Part shown: one piece after another, positions 8,215-18,423 of the stretch
Numbering within the stretch: the first letter of the stretch is position 1
How the letters are laid out: each line of letters begins with the position of its first letter
Source of the DNA: Lunatimonas salinarum
Lineage (GTDB): Bacteria > Bacteroidota > Bacteroidia > Cytophagales > Cyclobacteriaceae
DNA length: 64,000 nt
Assembly: GCF_017811155.1 (NCBI RefSeq)
Contig: NZ_JACVCV010000020.1
Coordinates: forward strand, 22,197-86,196
Direction of reading: 5' to 3'
Made by a program: the position numbers and the translations under genes
Notes under the pieces: generated by a model
Databases searched by the model: none
Told to the model about the DNA's origin: nothing
The model's input: the letters and a program-made list of their open reading frames with translations, nothing else

Positions 8215-9405
8215 TCAATTTGGAATCATTCCATGGGGGTCAATCACAAATTTCTTGGCCGCCCCACCGTCAAAGTCCTTGTATCCTTGCACCGATTGCT
8301 GTAGCGAGATGATCTGTACGTTGACTGCCTTGGCAATTTGCACTTTGTCGTATAGAATCGCATTCATCAGCTGGCGGTGATACTTCATCACCGGGCACTG
8401 ACCGGTATGTAGGCTATGGGACTTCGCCCAGCCCAACCCAAGCCGGATGCTTAAGCTGCCAATTTTAGCTGCCTCATCCACGGCACCAGGATCTCCGGTT
8501 ACGTACAAACCGGGAATGCCAATGCTGCCGCCGGCACGGGTGATATCCATTACCGAGTTCAATACGGTCGCTGGCATCTCCTTGCTGGCATCGGCACCGT
8601 GGCCCCTTGCCTCAAAACCCACACAGTCCACCGCACAATCCACTTCCGGCACACCCACGATCTGGGCGATCGCTTCATCCAGCGGTGTTTCATTACGAAG
8701 GTCGATAGTCTCACAGCCAAAACTACGTGCCTGCTCCAACCGCTCGGGAATCATGTCCCCAACAATTACCACCGCCGCACCCAGCAAGTGACAGGAAACT
8801 GCACAGGCCAAACCAACCGGCCCCGCACCCGCTACATACACGATGGTACCCGGACCCACGCCGGCAGTCACCGCCCCGTGAAATCCAGTAGGGAAAATAT
8901 CCGAAAGAAGGGTGAGGTCCCGGATTTTTTCCATCGCTTGATCCGAATCAGGAAACTTCAACAGGTTAAAATCCGCGTAAGGAACCATCACGTATTCTGC
9001 TTGACCGCCTACCCAGCCGCCCATGTCCACATACCCATAAGCTGCTCCGGGACGGGCGGGGTTCACGTTCAGACAGATGCCCGTTTTACCTTCCTTGCAA
9101 TTCCGGCATCTTCCGCAAGCGATGTTGAAGGGCACTGAGACCAAGTCCCCGACTTTGATAAACTCTACATCGCGACCTGCCTCAATCACCAGTCCCGTGA
9201 TCTCATGTCCCAAAATCAGGCCCTCCGGGGCGGTGGTCCTGCCGCGGACCATGTGCTGATCGCTACCGCAAATATTGGTGGAAACTATTTTTAATATGAC
9301 CCCATGATCACATTTCCGGTCGCCCAAGGCGAGTTTAGGATAATCGATTTCACGTACTTCCACTTCTCCGGGCCGTACGTACGCTACTCCGTGGTTTTTA
9401 CACAT
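8215..9405 (-). CDS. fdhA: Zinc-dependent, glutathione-independent formaldehyde dehydrogenase-like enzyme
   Basis: The 396-residue medium-chain dehydrogenase resembles Pseudomonas glutathione-independent formaldehyde dehydrogenase. Catalytic zinc ligands are in CGSDQH and GHE; four structural-zinc cysteines lie in CGRCRNCKEGKTGIC; the Rossmann glycines are in VAGAGPVGLA. Relatives oxidise formaldehyde or other short aldehydes and alcohols with bound NAD. No signal peptide is present, unlike the three downstream enolase-superfamily genes. A terminator lies immediately downstream. Given its neighbours, a polyol or sugar-derived substrate is also possible. Confidence 0.83.
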   Translation of the reverse strand: MCKNHGVAYVRPGEVEVREIDYPKLALGDRKCDHGVILKIVSTNICGSDQHMVRGRTTAPEGLILGHEITGLVIEAGRDVEFIKVGDLVSVPFNIACGRCRNCKEGKTGICLNVNPARPGAAYGYVDMGGWVGGQAEYVMVPYADFNLLKFPDSDQAMEKIRDLTLLSDIFPTGFHGAVTAGVGPGTIVYVAGAGPVGLACAVSCHLLGAAVVIVGDMIPERLEQARSFGCETIDLRNETPLDEAIAQIVGVPEVDCAVDCVGFEARGHGADASKEMPATVLNSVMDITRAGGSIGIPGLYVTGDPGAVDEAAKIGSLSIRLGLGWAKSHSLHTGQCPVMKYHRQLMNAILYDKVQIAKAVNVQIISLQQSVQGYKDFDGGAAKKFVIDPHGMIPN

Positions 9406-9534
9406 TTTTCTGTTGGGTTTAACGAATTGACGAGCAATACCAATCTATCAGGAGCAAAACAAAAACACTCCTTCGAAACTGTAATGGGTTAAGCTAGAAA
9501 AAAAATACCGCAACTCTGTGGCAATCAGAAAGGA

Positions 9535-9580
9535 ATCAAAAAAAAACCTACCCAGGAAAAAAGAATCCTGGGTAGGTGGT
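9535..9580 (-). terminator. Intrinsic terminator after lysS
   Basis: On the minus strand a 12-base stem (CCTACCCAGGAT-type arm and its complement) encloses a T-rich loop and is followed by at least seven T residues. It lies just beyond the lysS stop codon. Confidence 0.85.
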
Positions 9581-9603
9581 ATCATTCAGGGACAAATGGA
9601 CGC

Positions 9604-11328
9604 CTATTTGGCGTTGATCCAAGCCTTCACTTCTTCTTTGGTGGGATTGGCCACGTCGAGCTTTAGCTTTTTTCGACGACCGCAAACATCGTTAAACAGT
9701 TTATTGGCGTCTTGGGATTTAAGCTGCTCAATCGTATGGATATTTAAATCCCGCAATGCAGGAATCAAACCGGCATGCACCCCAAGTGCTAGGAAGTCTT
9801 CGTCTGTGGCAATCTTGATTTTCTTCTCAGGTTTCATTTGAGGGAAAAACAACACTTCCTGAATCGTATGCTTATTGGTCATCAGCATGCATAAGCGATC
9901 TATCCCTATCCCCAATCCAGAGGTGGGTGGCATACCATATTCCAGGGCGCGCAAGAAATCCTCGTCCATTGCCATCGCCTCATCGTCTCCCCGCTCGGCC
10001 AACCTCAACTGATCCTCGAAACGCTCGCGCTGATCGATGGGGTCATTCAGCTCGGTGTACGCATTCGCAATTTCCTTACCATTGACAAACAACTCAAAGC
10101 GCTCTACCAGGCCCGGCTTGTCCCGGTGCTTCTTGGCCAATGGCGTCATTTCAATCGGATAATCAGTAATGTAGGTGGGCTGTATGAGATGGGCTTCCAC
10201 TTTTTCGCCAAAAATTTCGTCGATTAGCTTGCCTTTACCCATGCTGTCGTCCACCTCTATGCCAAAATCCGCACATACCTGCCGCAGTTGCGTCTCATCC
10301 ATCGCACTCACATCCACGCCGGCATATTCCTGGATAGATTCAAACATGGTCAGGCGGCGGTAGGGCCCTCCAAATTCAATCAAGTTGTCGCCTACTTGCA
10401 CCTGAGTGGTGCCTAATACCGATTCGGCAATTCTACCCAACAGGTCCTCCACCATCTCCATCATCCAGTGGTAGTCCTTGTAGGCCACATAGATTTCCAT
10501 GGAAGTAAACTCCGGGTTGTGTGTTCGATCCATGCCCTCGTTTCGAAACATCTTGCCAATTTCATAAACCCCCTCAAACCCCCCCACTATCAGGCGCTTC
10601 AAGTAGAGCTCGTTGGCAATACGGAGAAAAAGTGGAATATCCAGTGCATTGTGATGCGTATCAAACGGCTTGGCTGCCGCCCCTCCATGTACCTGCTGAA
10701 GAATGGGCGTCTCTACCTCCAACCAGCCATGTTCATCGAAATAACGCCTCATGGCGGAGATGACGCGGGACCGGGTTATGAAGGTCTGCTTTACCTCTGG
10801 ATTAACCACCAGGTCCACATACCGCTGCCGGTACCGAAGCTCAGGGTCGGTAAATCCATCGTAGACATTTCCTTCTTCGTCCCGTTTGACGACGGGCAGT
10901 GGCTTGATGGATTTTGACAGCAAGGTAAGCGCTGTCACATGCAGGGAAATCTCCCCTGTTTGCGTGGTGAAGATGTATCCAGTCACCCCTATATAATCTC
11001 CTATGCCCAAAAGCTTTTTGAATACCGTATTATAAAAGGTTTTATCTTCACCGGGGCAGAGGTCATCCCGCCTCAAATAGATCTGAAGACGGCCGGTAGC
11101 ATCCTGAATTTCACCAAAGGAGGCAGAACCCATGATCCTACGGCTCATTAGCCTGCCTGCAATACTGATGTTTTTGTAATCGTTTTTTCGGTTTTCGTAG
11201 TTTTGGTGGATGTCTTCTGCGGTCACGTTTACCGGAAACGAGATGGCCGGATAAGGATCAATACCCATCTGCATCAACGCTTCGCGGTCTTTGCGGCGCT
11301 CAATTTCCTGTTCGCTTAATAATTGCAT
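9604..11328 (-). CDS. lysS: Lysyl-tRNA synthetase, class II
   Basis: The 574-residue product charges tRNA-Lys with lysine in the cytoplasm. An N-terminal OB-fold anticodon-binding domain (about residues 55-170) is followed by the class II core: motif 1 around [24 protein letters not shown], here split by the [14 protein letters not shown] lead-in; motif 2 in [15 protein letters not shown]; motif 3 in [11 protein letters not shown]. Compared with bacterial LysS of about 500 residues it has a 70-residue C-terminal tail rich in Lys and helices (from about residue 510) resembling a helix-hairpin-helix extension seen in Bacteroidota. It starts 10 bases after the proline dehydrogenase stop codon. 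Confidence 0.95.
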   Translation of the reverse strand: MQLLSEQEIERRKDREALMQMGIDPYPAISFPVNVTAEDIHQNYENRKNDYKNISIAGRLMSRRIMGSASFGEIQDATGRLQIYLRRDDLCPGEDKTFYNTVFKKLLGIGDYIGVTGYIFTTQTGEISLHVTALTLLSKSIKPLPVVKRDEEGNVYDGFTDPELRYRQRYVDLVVNPEVKQTFITRSRVISAMRRYFDEHGWLEVETPILQQVHGGAAAKPFDTHHNALDIPLFLRIANELYLKRLIVGGFEGVYEIGKMFRNEGMDRTHNPEFTSMEIYVAYKDYHWMMEMVEDLLGRIAESVLGTTQVQVGDNLIEFGGPYRRLTMFESIQEYAGVDVSAMDETQLRQVCADFGIEVDDSMGKGKLIDEIFGEKVEAHLIQPTYITDYPIEMTPLAKKHRDKPGLVERFELFVNGKEIANAYTELNDPIDQRERFEDQLRLAERGDDEAMAMDEDFLRALEYGMPPTSGLGIGIDRLCMLMTNKHTIQEVLFFPQMKPEKKIKIATDEDFLALGVHAGLIPALRDLNIHTIEQLKSQDANKLFNDVCGRRKKLKLDVANPTKEEVKAWINAK

Positions 11329-11337
11329 ATCGCTGGA

Positions 11338-12549
11338 TTAATTTTTACCTATAGTTGGGAAACTGGACCGAACGGTTTTTCTACGGACCAACTCCTGTTT
11401 AATTTGTTTGTATTCCCTGCTACGCTGTCCCGCCATGCCGGAGTTTTCCTCTACCCTACGACTAAGGTAAGGTAGCACCTCTGCTACGGGTCCATAAGGA
11501 AGGTATTTGGCTACGTTATAGCCTGCCCTGGCCAAGTTAAAGGAAATAGCGTCACCCATACCGTAAAGCTGGGCCGCATATACGCGGGCGTCGTTTCGCT
11601 TCATACCATGTAGATCCACCAATTCGCAAAGCACCTGATTACTGAGTTCGTTGTGGGTGCCACTCACCAAGAAAACACGTTGCTTGTTGTTCATGCAAAA
11701 CTGCAAGGCCCTATCGTAATCCCTATCGGTAGACTCCTTGTCCGGCTGTATGGGAGAGGGGTAACCTTTCGCCTTGGCCCGCTCCCGCTCCTTTTCCATG
11801 TAGGCTCCCCGCACTAGCTTGGCACCAAGGAAGTAGCCGTTGGCTACCGCATCGTGGTGAGCGTCTTTCAGCCGTCTCAGCATATCGTGGCGGTATAGCT
11901 GAAAGGTATTGTACACCATGGCCGTCTGTCGATTATAGGTTGCCATGGCTGCCAATACCCACCGATCGATTACGTCCTGAAACCAGCTCTCTTCACCGTC
12001 TACCATGATCCGGACACCGGCCTTAGCAGCAGCCTCAAATATTTCGGCAATTCGCTTCTCTGCACGTTCAAACGCTTCCGTCTCCGCCGGATCCAGCGCC
12101 TCACCCGCCTGCACCTTCGTCAATACATCCACGTTGGCAATGCCCGAAACCTTAAATACAGCAAACGGCAAATGCGGATTGCCACTCCCTTCACGGATAG
12201 TCTGAAGGATTTGATCCTTGACGTGCTCGAAGCTGGAAATGGTCTTCTTTCCCTCTACGGAATAATCCAAGATGGTGCCTACACCGTAGCGGGCCAGTTC
12301 CTGCACACGAGCGCCGCACGAAGCAATATCTTCACCCCCACAGAACTGCTCAAACACCGTGCTTTTGATCAGCCCTTTGATGGGAAGCCCCCGTTTGAGC
12401 CCCCAATTGGCCAATTGGATACCTGCATGAAGCCAAAAGGGATAATGCATTAGCCTGAACAGGAGCCGCATTCTTTTAAGCATCGCATCCGATCTATGTG
12501 CAAATGCAACGGCTGTATTTTCAAAAGAAACGTTGGGTTTTGGCTCCAT
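11338..12549 (-). CDS. Proline dehydrogenase (monofunctional PRODH)
   Basis: The product is a PRODH barrel enzyme that oxidises proline to pyrroline-5-carboxylate with FAD, passing electrons to quinone. Family signatures include VDGEESWFQDVID, KLVRGAYMEKERERAKAKGYPSP split across about residues 245-265, and a C-terminal RRVEEN motif that binds the substrate carboxylate. It is monofunctional, lacking the aldehyde dehydrogenase half of PutA. It is the first gene of a probable operon with lysS, separated by 9 bases. The start ATG at 12549 gives a normal length of 403 residues. Confidence 0.93.
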   Translation of the reverse strand: MEPKPNVSFENTAVAFAHRSDAMLKRMRLLFRLMHYPFWLHAGIQLANWGLKRGLPIKGLIKSTVFEQFCGGEDIASCGARVQELARYGVGTILDYSVEGKKTISSFEHVKDQILQTIREGSGNPHLPFAVFKVSGIANVDVLTKVQAGEALDPAETEAFERAEKRIAEIFEAAAKAGVRIMVDGEESWFQDVIDRWVLAAMATYNRQTAMVYNTFQLYRHDMLRRLKDAHHDAVANGYFLGAKLVRGAYMEKERERAKAKGYPSPIQPDKESTDRDYDRALQFCMNNKQRVFLVSGTHNELSNQVLCELVDLHGMKRNDARVYAAQLYGMGDAISFNLARAGYNVAKYLPYGPVAEVLPYLSRRVEENSGMAGQRSREYKQIKQELVRRKTVRSSFPTIGKN

Positions 12550-13172
12550 CCTCGTTTTTCAAGCTGCAAAGATATTAAAAAAACAGGTATACAGAGGCTT
12601 TTGTTTGTCCATTTTGAATATGGAAACACCTCTACGCTTCCATCCTACGGCATTCCTATCTGACGATTTTGGAACTGTCCCCCTAGGAATATAGGTAATC
12701 ACACGGTATGCTGGAAATAACACCTTGAATCGGCATTGACTCTAAGATCATCAGCGGTCTGTAACCTAACGAGGTATACCGGCCTATCAAACTCGGAAAA
12801 ACCTAACCGCAGTGAAAACCCGTGGAAATCGAAAAATAGCACCTAACCCTCCTTCTGGGCTGCTTTTGCCACGCTACGCTACAGCAGTTGAGGTTTTGTA
12901 GTAGTGCAAAGAAAGAATTGATGTATTGATATTTTTTTTAATGCAGCATAATAGCCTGACCTTCAACATCACTTTTGACACGCTGGCGAATCTTGTGTGA
13001 GGTGCTGTGTGAAAAAAGCAATTTCTATTCAGGCTGTTAAATGAAACCAATCGCTTCTGCCAGCGCTGATAGATCCCTGTAATTTGGCTTACCAACCCAC
13101 TATAACGCTTATTACAAAGAGGGACATAAGCAACACTTGTCAATCCATCATTGAACCCAAATTCATTGTCTG
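12550..13172. other. Intergenic region upstream of the beta-glucan cluster
   Basis: No convincing gene is seen in these 620 bases between two divergent transcripts. An antisense frame at 12874-13263 overlaps the start of the phosphorylase gene and has no protein-like features. The promoters of the proline dehydrogenase gene and of the glucan cluster must lie here, but no clear site could be picked. Confidence 0.5.
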
Positions 13173-16100
13173 TTGAAAAATAACGAAACTCCTCAATTAA
13201 CCTCCATACAACGTAACGGTGAGATTTATTACCGGATATCCGACATCGATCAGATGCGGCCATTTTTTATGAGCATCATCAGCAATTCAAACCATTGGTT
13301 GTTTATCGGTAGCAACGGTGGATTGAGTGCAGGAAGAAAAGACCCGGAAAATGCCCTATTCCCTTATTACACGGATGATAAGATCATTGAATCCTCTGAA
13401 ATCACGGGGTCAAAAACCATTCTGAGGGTGCAAAAGGATGGCAACGTACATGCATGGGAACCTTATTCTATCCATTTCGCTGACCGATACCGCATCACCC
13501 GCAATCTCTACAAAAACACCTTCGGCAACAAAATTATTTTTGAGGAAGTCAACCATGACCTAAAGCTCACCTTTCAGTATCAATGGAGCACGAGCGATCG
13601 CTATGGCTTTGTAAAAACCAGTACCCTGACCAATCAGGCAGACGTGGAAACATCGATTTCAATGCTAGACGGCTTCCAAAATATCATGCCCTATGGCGTG
13701 GGCAGTGCCTTGCAAAACCAACGAAGCAATCTGGTCGATGCCTATAAACGAAACGAACTTGAGAAGGAAAGTGGTTTGGGCATTTTCGCCCTAAGTGCCA
13801 TTATCGTAGACAAAGCCGAACCCAGTGAAGCATTGAAGGCTACGGTGGCCTGGTCGATGGGGCTGGAAAATGCGCAGCGTCTCCTCTCCTCCACTCAGCT
13901 AAAGGCTTTCAGAAACGGCGAAAAGGTGAGCCAAGAATCCGATATCAAAGCGGAAAAGGGAGCCTATTTTGTCCACGCGGAAATGAAACTTACGGCCGGA
14001 GCCAAGAAAGAATGGATGCTGGTAGCAGACATCAACCAAAATGCTTCCCAGATTGTCGCCTTAAGCAAAGCCATCCTCCAAGACCCACACTTGATGGACA
14101 AGGTCAAACAGGATATCGAGGCAGGAACGCAGCAACTTATCGGATTAAACGCAGCAGCTGACGGTCTTCAAATGACCGCTGATCATCTGAGGGATACCCG
14201 CCATTTTGCCAACGCCCTATTCAATATCATGCGGGGTGGAATCTTTGATAATAACTACCAGATCGAAAAAACAGACCTGTCAAATTACCTTGCCAAAGCT
14301 AACCTTCCACTATTTGAGCGGCATAAGGAAACCATCGAGGGATTACCCCATCAACTATCTCTAAGTGAACTAAAACAACTGGCGCTGCGACTAGATGAAA
14401 AAGACCTTAAGCGGTTGTTGTTTGAATACCTGCCACTCAAATTTAGCCGCAGGCACGGTGACCCAAGCCGTCCTTGGAACCTTTTCTCTATCAATACCCG
14501 CAATGAACAGGATGGTACGAAAGTGCTGGATTATGCAGGCAATTGGAGGGACATTTTTCAGAACTGGGAAGCGTTGGCTTACGCCTACCCGGAGTTTATT
14601 GACGGCATGATATTTAAATTTCTAAATGCCTCCACTTTTGATGGGTACAACCCTTATAGAATCACCAAACATGGGATTGATTGGGAAAGGATTGAAGCAG
14701 ATGACCCTTGGTCCTACATCGGGTATTGGGGAGACCATCAGATCGTATACCTTTTGAAGTTTTTGGAGTTTGCTGAAAACTTCGCTCCTGGCAGACTGGC
14801 GGCTTTTTTTAACGAGGAAGCATTTGTATATGCCAACGTACCCTATAAAATAAAGTCTTACGAGCAGATTCTTGCCAACCCCAAGGACACAATAGACTTT
14901 GACCACCACCTTGATCAGGCGATCCAGGGCAGATGGGCGAGCATAGGTTCCGACGCTGCCTTACTGCTAAACAAGCAGGGAGAAATCCACCACGTAAATT
15001 TCATCGAAAAAATCCTCGCCAGCATTTTATCCAAAATGTCGAATTTCATTCCCGAGGCAGGCATATGGATGAATACACAAAGACCCGAATGGAACGATGC
15101 CAACAATGCCTTGGTAGGAAACGGTGTCTCCATGGTCACGCTCTATTACATGAGAAGGTTTACGCTCTTTCTGATTGAAATACTGGAAACCAGTGAATTG
15201 AAGGAGTTTGGTGTATCCGAGGAATTATTCACCTTTTTTGAAAACATCCAAACAACCCTCCAGCAGTACCAAGGCCATCTGGATGGGCCGATTTCCGACC
15301 TAGACAGAAAAGGGATATTGGACAGCTTGGGACAAGCCGGAAGCCACTACCGGCAGCAGATCTACGGGCAGTCCTTTTCAGGTCAAAAAAGTCATTTGGC
15401 CAAACGAGACTTGGCCGAGTTTTCCAGCCTTTGTCTCAGGTACCTGGATCATACCATCCAAGCCAACAAAAGAACAGATGGGTTGTATCATGCATACAAC
15501 TTGATGACCGTAGAAAATGAAACCGAGGTCTCCCTTTCCTACCTAGATGAAATGCTGGAAGGACAGGTGGCCGTATTGAGCTCCGGTTACTTATCTTCCA
15601 AGGAGGCCCTGGAAACACTCGATAGCCTAAAGGCCAGTAAACTTTTCAGGGAAGATCAGTACAGCTATTTGTTGTATCCAGCCAAGGAGCTTCCCGGATT
15701 TCTACAAAAAAACACCCTTTCGCAATCCGAAGTATCCACATCGGTGCTTTTGACCGAATTGCTTCGGGCGGGAGATACCCGCATCGTAGAACAGGACGCT
15801 AATGGAGATTTCCACTTCAACGGAAGCTTTAAAAATGCCAATGACCTTCAAAAAGCATTGGATAAACTCGACGATAGCAGCCTTTCAAGTGCCGAACGCA
15901 AAAAGGAAGTGCTCCAGCTATTTGAAACAGTCTTCAATCACAAAGCTTTCACTGGAAGGTCGGGCACCTTCTATGGATACGAGGGGTTAGGTTCCATCTA
16001 TTGGCACATGGTCTCCAAACTGCAATTGGCAGTGCAGGAATGTTGCCTCAAAGCCCTTCAAGAGGAGGAAAATGACGTGCTCGTTGGTAGGCTTTTGGAG

Positions 16101-16601
16101 CATTACTACGAAATCAACGAAGGTATTGGGGTCCATAAATCCCCCTCACTCTACGGAGCCTTTCCGACAGACCCCTACTCTCACACTCCGGCAAACAAAG
16201 GCGCACAACAGCCCGGAATGACCGGGCAGGTCAAGGAAGATATCATTTCCCGGTTTGGTGAGTTGGGTGTATTCGTTCGAAATGGGCTACTGAACTTTAA
16301 ACCCTGCATGCTGAGACGGTCCGAATTTCTAACGAAAGCAGCGGTTTTCCACTATGTAGACGTCAGCGGGGTATCTCGAGAGATGCCCGTAAATGAAGAC
16401 TCCCTGGTTTTCACATGCTGTCAGGTACCGGTCATTTACCAACTCGGTCCCGTTAATGACATCCATGTGTATGGGAAAGATGGTTCAAAAAAAGTATTTG
16501 ATAGCCTCCTACTGGATAAACAAACAAGCGACGAACTATTTCAGCGCTCAGGAAACGTACTACAGCTAGTGGTTCAATTGACTGCGTCGATGCTACGATA
16601 A
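13173..16601 (+). CDS. Probable beta-1,3-glucan phosphorylase (GH149-like, clan of GH94)
   Basis: The 1142-residue protein has the size and layout of GH149 or GH161 beta-1,3-glucan phosphorylases: N-terminal beta-sandwich (about residues 30-280), linker and a long (alpha/alpha)6-barrel. The probable catalytic acid is Asp642 in PEWNDANNALVG, which matches the WND motif of clan GH94. Such enzymes release glucose-1-phosphate from beta-1,3-glucan with phosphate. No signal peptide is present, so it is cytoplasmic. The start is taken as TTG at 13173 because an in-frame stop lies at 13152-13154 and the first internal Met (residue 28) would cut into the domain. Neighbouring GH17 and GH3 genes support the assignment. 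GH149 rather than GH161 is from memory of the family. Confidence 0.75.
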   Translation: MKNNETPQLTSIQRNGEIYYRISDIDQMRPFFMSIISNSNHWLFIGSNGGLSAGRKDPENALFPYYTDDKIIESSEITGSKTILRVQKDGNVHAWEPYSIHFADRYRITRNLYKNTFGNKIIFEEVNHDLKLTFQYQWSTSDRYGFVKTSTLTNQADVETSISMLDGFQNIMPYGVGSALQNQRSNLVDAYKRNELEKESGLGIFALSAIIVDKAEPSEALKATVAWSMGLENAQRLLSSTQLKAFRNGEKVSQESDIKAEKGAYFVHAEMKLTAGAKKEWMLVADINQNASQIVALSKAILQDPHLMDKVKQDIEAGTQQLIGLNAAADGLQMTADHLRDTRHFANALFNIMRGGIFDNNYQIEKTDLSNYLAKANLPLFERHKETIEGLPHQLSLSELKQLALRLDEKDLKRLLFEYLPLKFSRRHGDPSRPWNLFSINTRNEQDGTKVLDYAGNWRDIFQNWEALAYAYPEFIDGMIFKFLNASTFDGYNPYRITKHGIDWERIEADDPWSYIGYWGDHQIVYLLKFLEFAENFAPGRLAAFFNEEAFVYANVPYKIKSYEQILANPKDTIDFDHHLDQAIQGRWASIGSDAALLLNKQGEIHHVNFIEKILASILSKMSNFIPEAGIWMNTQRPEWNDANNALVGNGVSMVTLYYMRRFTLFLIEILETSELKEFGVSEELFTFFENIQTTLQQYQGHLDGPISDLDRKGILDSLGQAGSHYRQQIYGQSFSGQKSHLAKRDLAEFSSLCLRYLDHTIQANKRTDGLYHAYNLMTVENETEVSLSYLDEMLEGQVAVLSSGYLSSKEALETLDSLKASKLFREDQYSYLLYPAKELPGFLQKNTLSQSEVSTSVLLTELLRAGDTRIVEQDANGDFHFNGSFKNANDLQKALDKLDDSSLSSAERKKEVLQLFETVFNHKAFTGRSGTFYGYEGLGSIYWHMVSKLQLAVQECCLKALQEEENDVLVGRLLEHYYEINEGIGVHKSPSLYGAFPTDPYSHTPANKGAQQPGMTGQVKEDIISRFGELGVFVRNGLLNFKPCMLRRSEFLTKAAVFHYVDVSGVSREMPVNEDSLVFTCCQVPVIYQLGPVNDIHVYGKDGSKKVFDSLLLDKQTSDELFQRSGNVLQLVVQLTASMLR

Positions 16602-16648
16602 TTACCTCAAGAAAAAGGATGAACTGACCTCTTCTGTACCGAAAAAAA

Positions 16649-18388
16649 ATGAGCAGCACCCGAAAAACGGATCCGACCATTGATGTAAAGGTAGAAGCAC
16701 TTCTAAAACAGATGACCTTGGATGAAAAAATCGGTCAGATGACACAAGTGCGCCATTTTGACGATATCAGGCTGGAAGATGTTAAGTCAAAGTTTATCGG
16801 TTCGGTCATACATACCCAAGGCCCGCTGCCCGGAAGCGATGCGTTGGAGTGGCAGGCCAAATTCGCGGCTTTTCAACAGGAGGCATTGTCCACGCGGTTG
16901 GGAATTCCGCTGCTTTTTGGAGTGGATGCAGTGCATGGGCAGAACACCTTTGAAGGGGCTACCATCTTTCCCCATAACATTGGGCTAGGTGCCGCAGGCA
17001 ATGCCGGGTTGGTGGAGAAAGCCGCTGCCATTACCGCTATTGAGGCTAAAGCTACGGGGTTTCAATGGGTGTTTTCTCCCTGCGTGGCCATCCCCTTCAA
17101 TGAAAAATGGGGGCGGGTATACGAAGCATTTTCAGAAAGCACGGAATTGACGGCGGAGTTAACGAGGGCTTCCGTAAAAGGACATCAAGGTAGTGACGGG
17201 AAAATGGGGGTGATGGCTACCGCCAAGCACTTTATCGGAGATGGAGCCACGGATTTTGGCGTGGAAGGAGGACATACTTCCCTCAGTAAGGAAGAAGTTC
17301 TTGAGTTGTTGATTCCTCCCTATCAGGCTGCGATCGAAGAGGGAGTAGCTGCTATTATGGCCTCTTTCAACACGCTGGACCAAATTTCCATGCATGCACA
17401 CAAGGCCATGCTTACCGATCTTCTGAAAGAAAGGCTGGCATTTGACGGTATTTTGGTGTCGGATTGGAAGGCCTATTCCCGGTTTGGTGAGAATGACATC
17501 ATCCTCGCGGGAATAGATATGGTGATGGCCGTGGACGGAGATCTTGAGATGTTTCAGGAGGGGGTAAAAAAGGGCGTCAAAAGCGGCGATATTCCCCTTG
17601 GGCGAATCGATGATGCCGTCCGCAGGATCCTGCGTCAGAAATTCAGGTTTGGGCTTTTTGATCAGCCCTATCCGGACAAAGAGCTGATAAAAATGATCGG
17701 AATCCCCGAGCATCGGTCGGTGGCAAGGCAGACGGTAAGGGAATCCTTGGTGCTCCTCAAAAATGAGAAACAGGTTTTGCCCCTCAAAAAGGATCAAAAG
17801 ATAGTCGTCGTGGGAGAATTTGCGGATAATGCGGGACTTCAATCCGGAGGATGGACGGTAAACTGGCAAGGTACTTCTGAAAACTATACAGGTGCGACCA
17901 CCCTCTTGGAGGGAATCAAAAAGTTTGCTAAAAAGGAGGTCTATTATGACCCGGACGGAAGTGCCGATTTTCCAGATGTGGACCTTGCTTTGATTGTGGT
18001 GGGAGAAACCCCTTATGCGGAATTCTTCGGCGATATCGGAGGTGAAATGGATTTATTCCAACATACGCTCACTGAAACGCATCAGAACTACCTCAGAAGC
18101 TATGCCGAAAAAGGTATTCAGACAGTGGTGGTTTTGATTTCGGGCAGACCTCTGCTCGTTACCGATCAAATCAAGCAGTGCGATGCGTTTGTTGTCGCAT
18201 GGCTACCCGGGTCTGAAGGAGACGGACTGGCCGAAGTGCTGTTTGGCGAATACGATTTTAAAGGAAAACTTCCCCATTCCTGGCCGAAATCAATAGCGGC
18301 ATATACCGGAAAATTTGGTCCCAACTTCTGGGATCCTTCCGCTGACCCGCTCTATCCATTCGGCTATGGACTGACCTATGCTACGTAG
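16649..18388 (+). CDS. Cytoplasmic GH3 beta-glucosidase-like enzyme
   Basis: This 579-residue GH3 protein has the (beta/alpha)8 domain and the alpha/beta sandwich domain. The catalytic nucleophile is Asp272 in LVSDWKAYSRFG, and the family marker AKHFIGDGATDFGVEGG lies upstream. The second domain ends with PLYPFGYGLTYA. GH3 enzymes remove terminal beta-linked glucose from oligosaccharides. Unlike most Bacteroidota GH3 proteins it has no signal peptide, beginning MSSTRKTDPTIDVKVEALL, so it probably works on imported sugars. It follows the phosphorylase by 47 bases and precedes the GH17 lipoprotein by 35. Confidence 0.88.
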   Translation: MSSTRKTDPTIDVKVEALLKQMTLDEKIGQMTQVRHFDDIRLEDVKSKFIGSVIHTQGPLPGSDALEWQAKFAAFQQEALSTRLGIPLLFGVDAVHGQNTFEGATIFPHNIGLGAAGNAGLVEKAAAITAIEAKATGFQWVFSPCVAIPFNEKWGRVYEAFSESTELTAELTRASVKGHQGSDGKMGVMATAKHFIGDGATDFGVEGGHTSLSKEEVLELLIPPYQAAIEEGVAAIMASFNTLDQISMHAHKAMLTDLLKERLAFDGILVSDWKAYSRFGENDIILAGIDMVMAVDGDLEMFQEGVKKGVKSGDIPLGRIDDAVRRILRQKFRFGLFDQPYPDKELIKMIGIPEHRSVARQTVRESLVLLKNEKQVLPLKKDQKIVVVGEFADNAGLQSGGWTVNWQGTSENYTGATTLLEGIKKFAKKEVYYDPDGSADFPDVDLALIVVGETPYAEFFGDIGGEMDLFQHTLTETHQNYLRSYAEKGIQTVVVLISGRPLLVTDQIKQCDAFVVAWLPGSEGDGLAEVLFGEYDFKGKLPHSWPKSIAAYTGKFGPNFWDPSADPLYPFGYGLTYAT

Positions 18389-18423
18389 ATGACCGATGTA
18401 TCCATATTTAAAACGACTCCCGT

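Noticed and set aside
12874..13263. 129-codon minus-strand frame before the phosphorylase gene
   Set aside because: It overlaps the start of a well-supported gene antisense and has no protein-like composition or signal.
17159..17869. 236-codon frame opposite the GH3 gene
   Set aside because: It is fully antisense to conserved GH3 sequence and has no family likeness.
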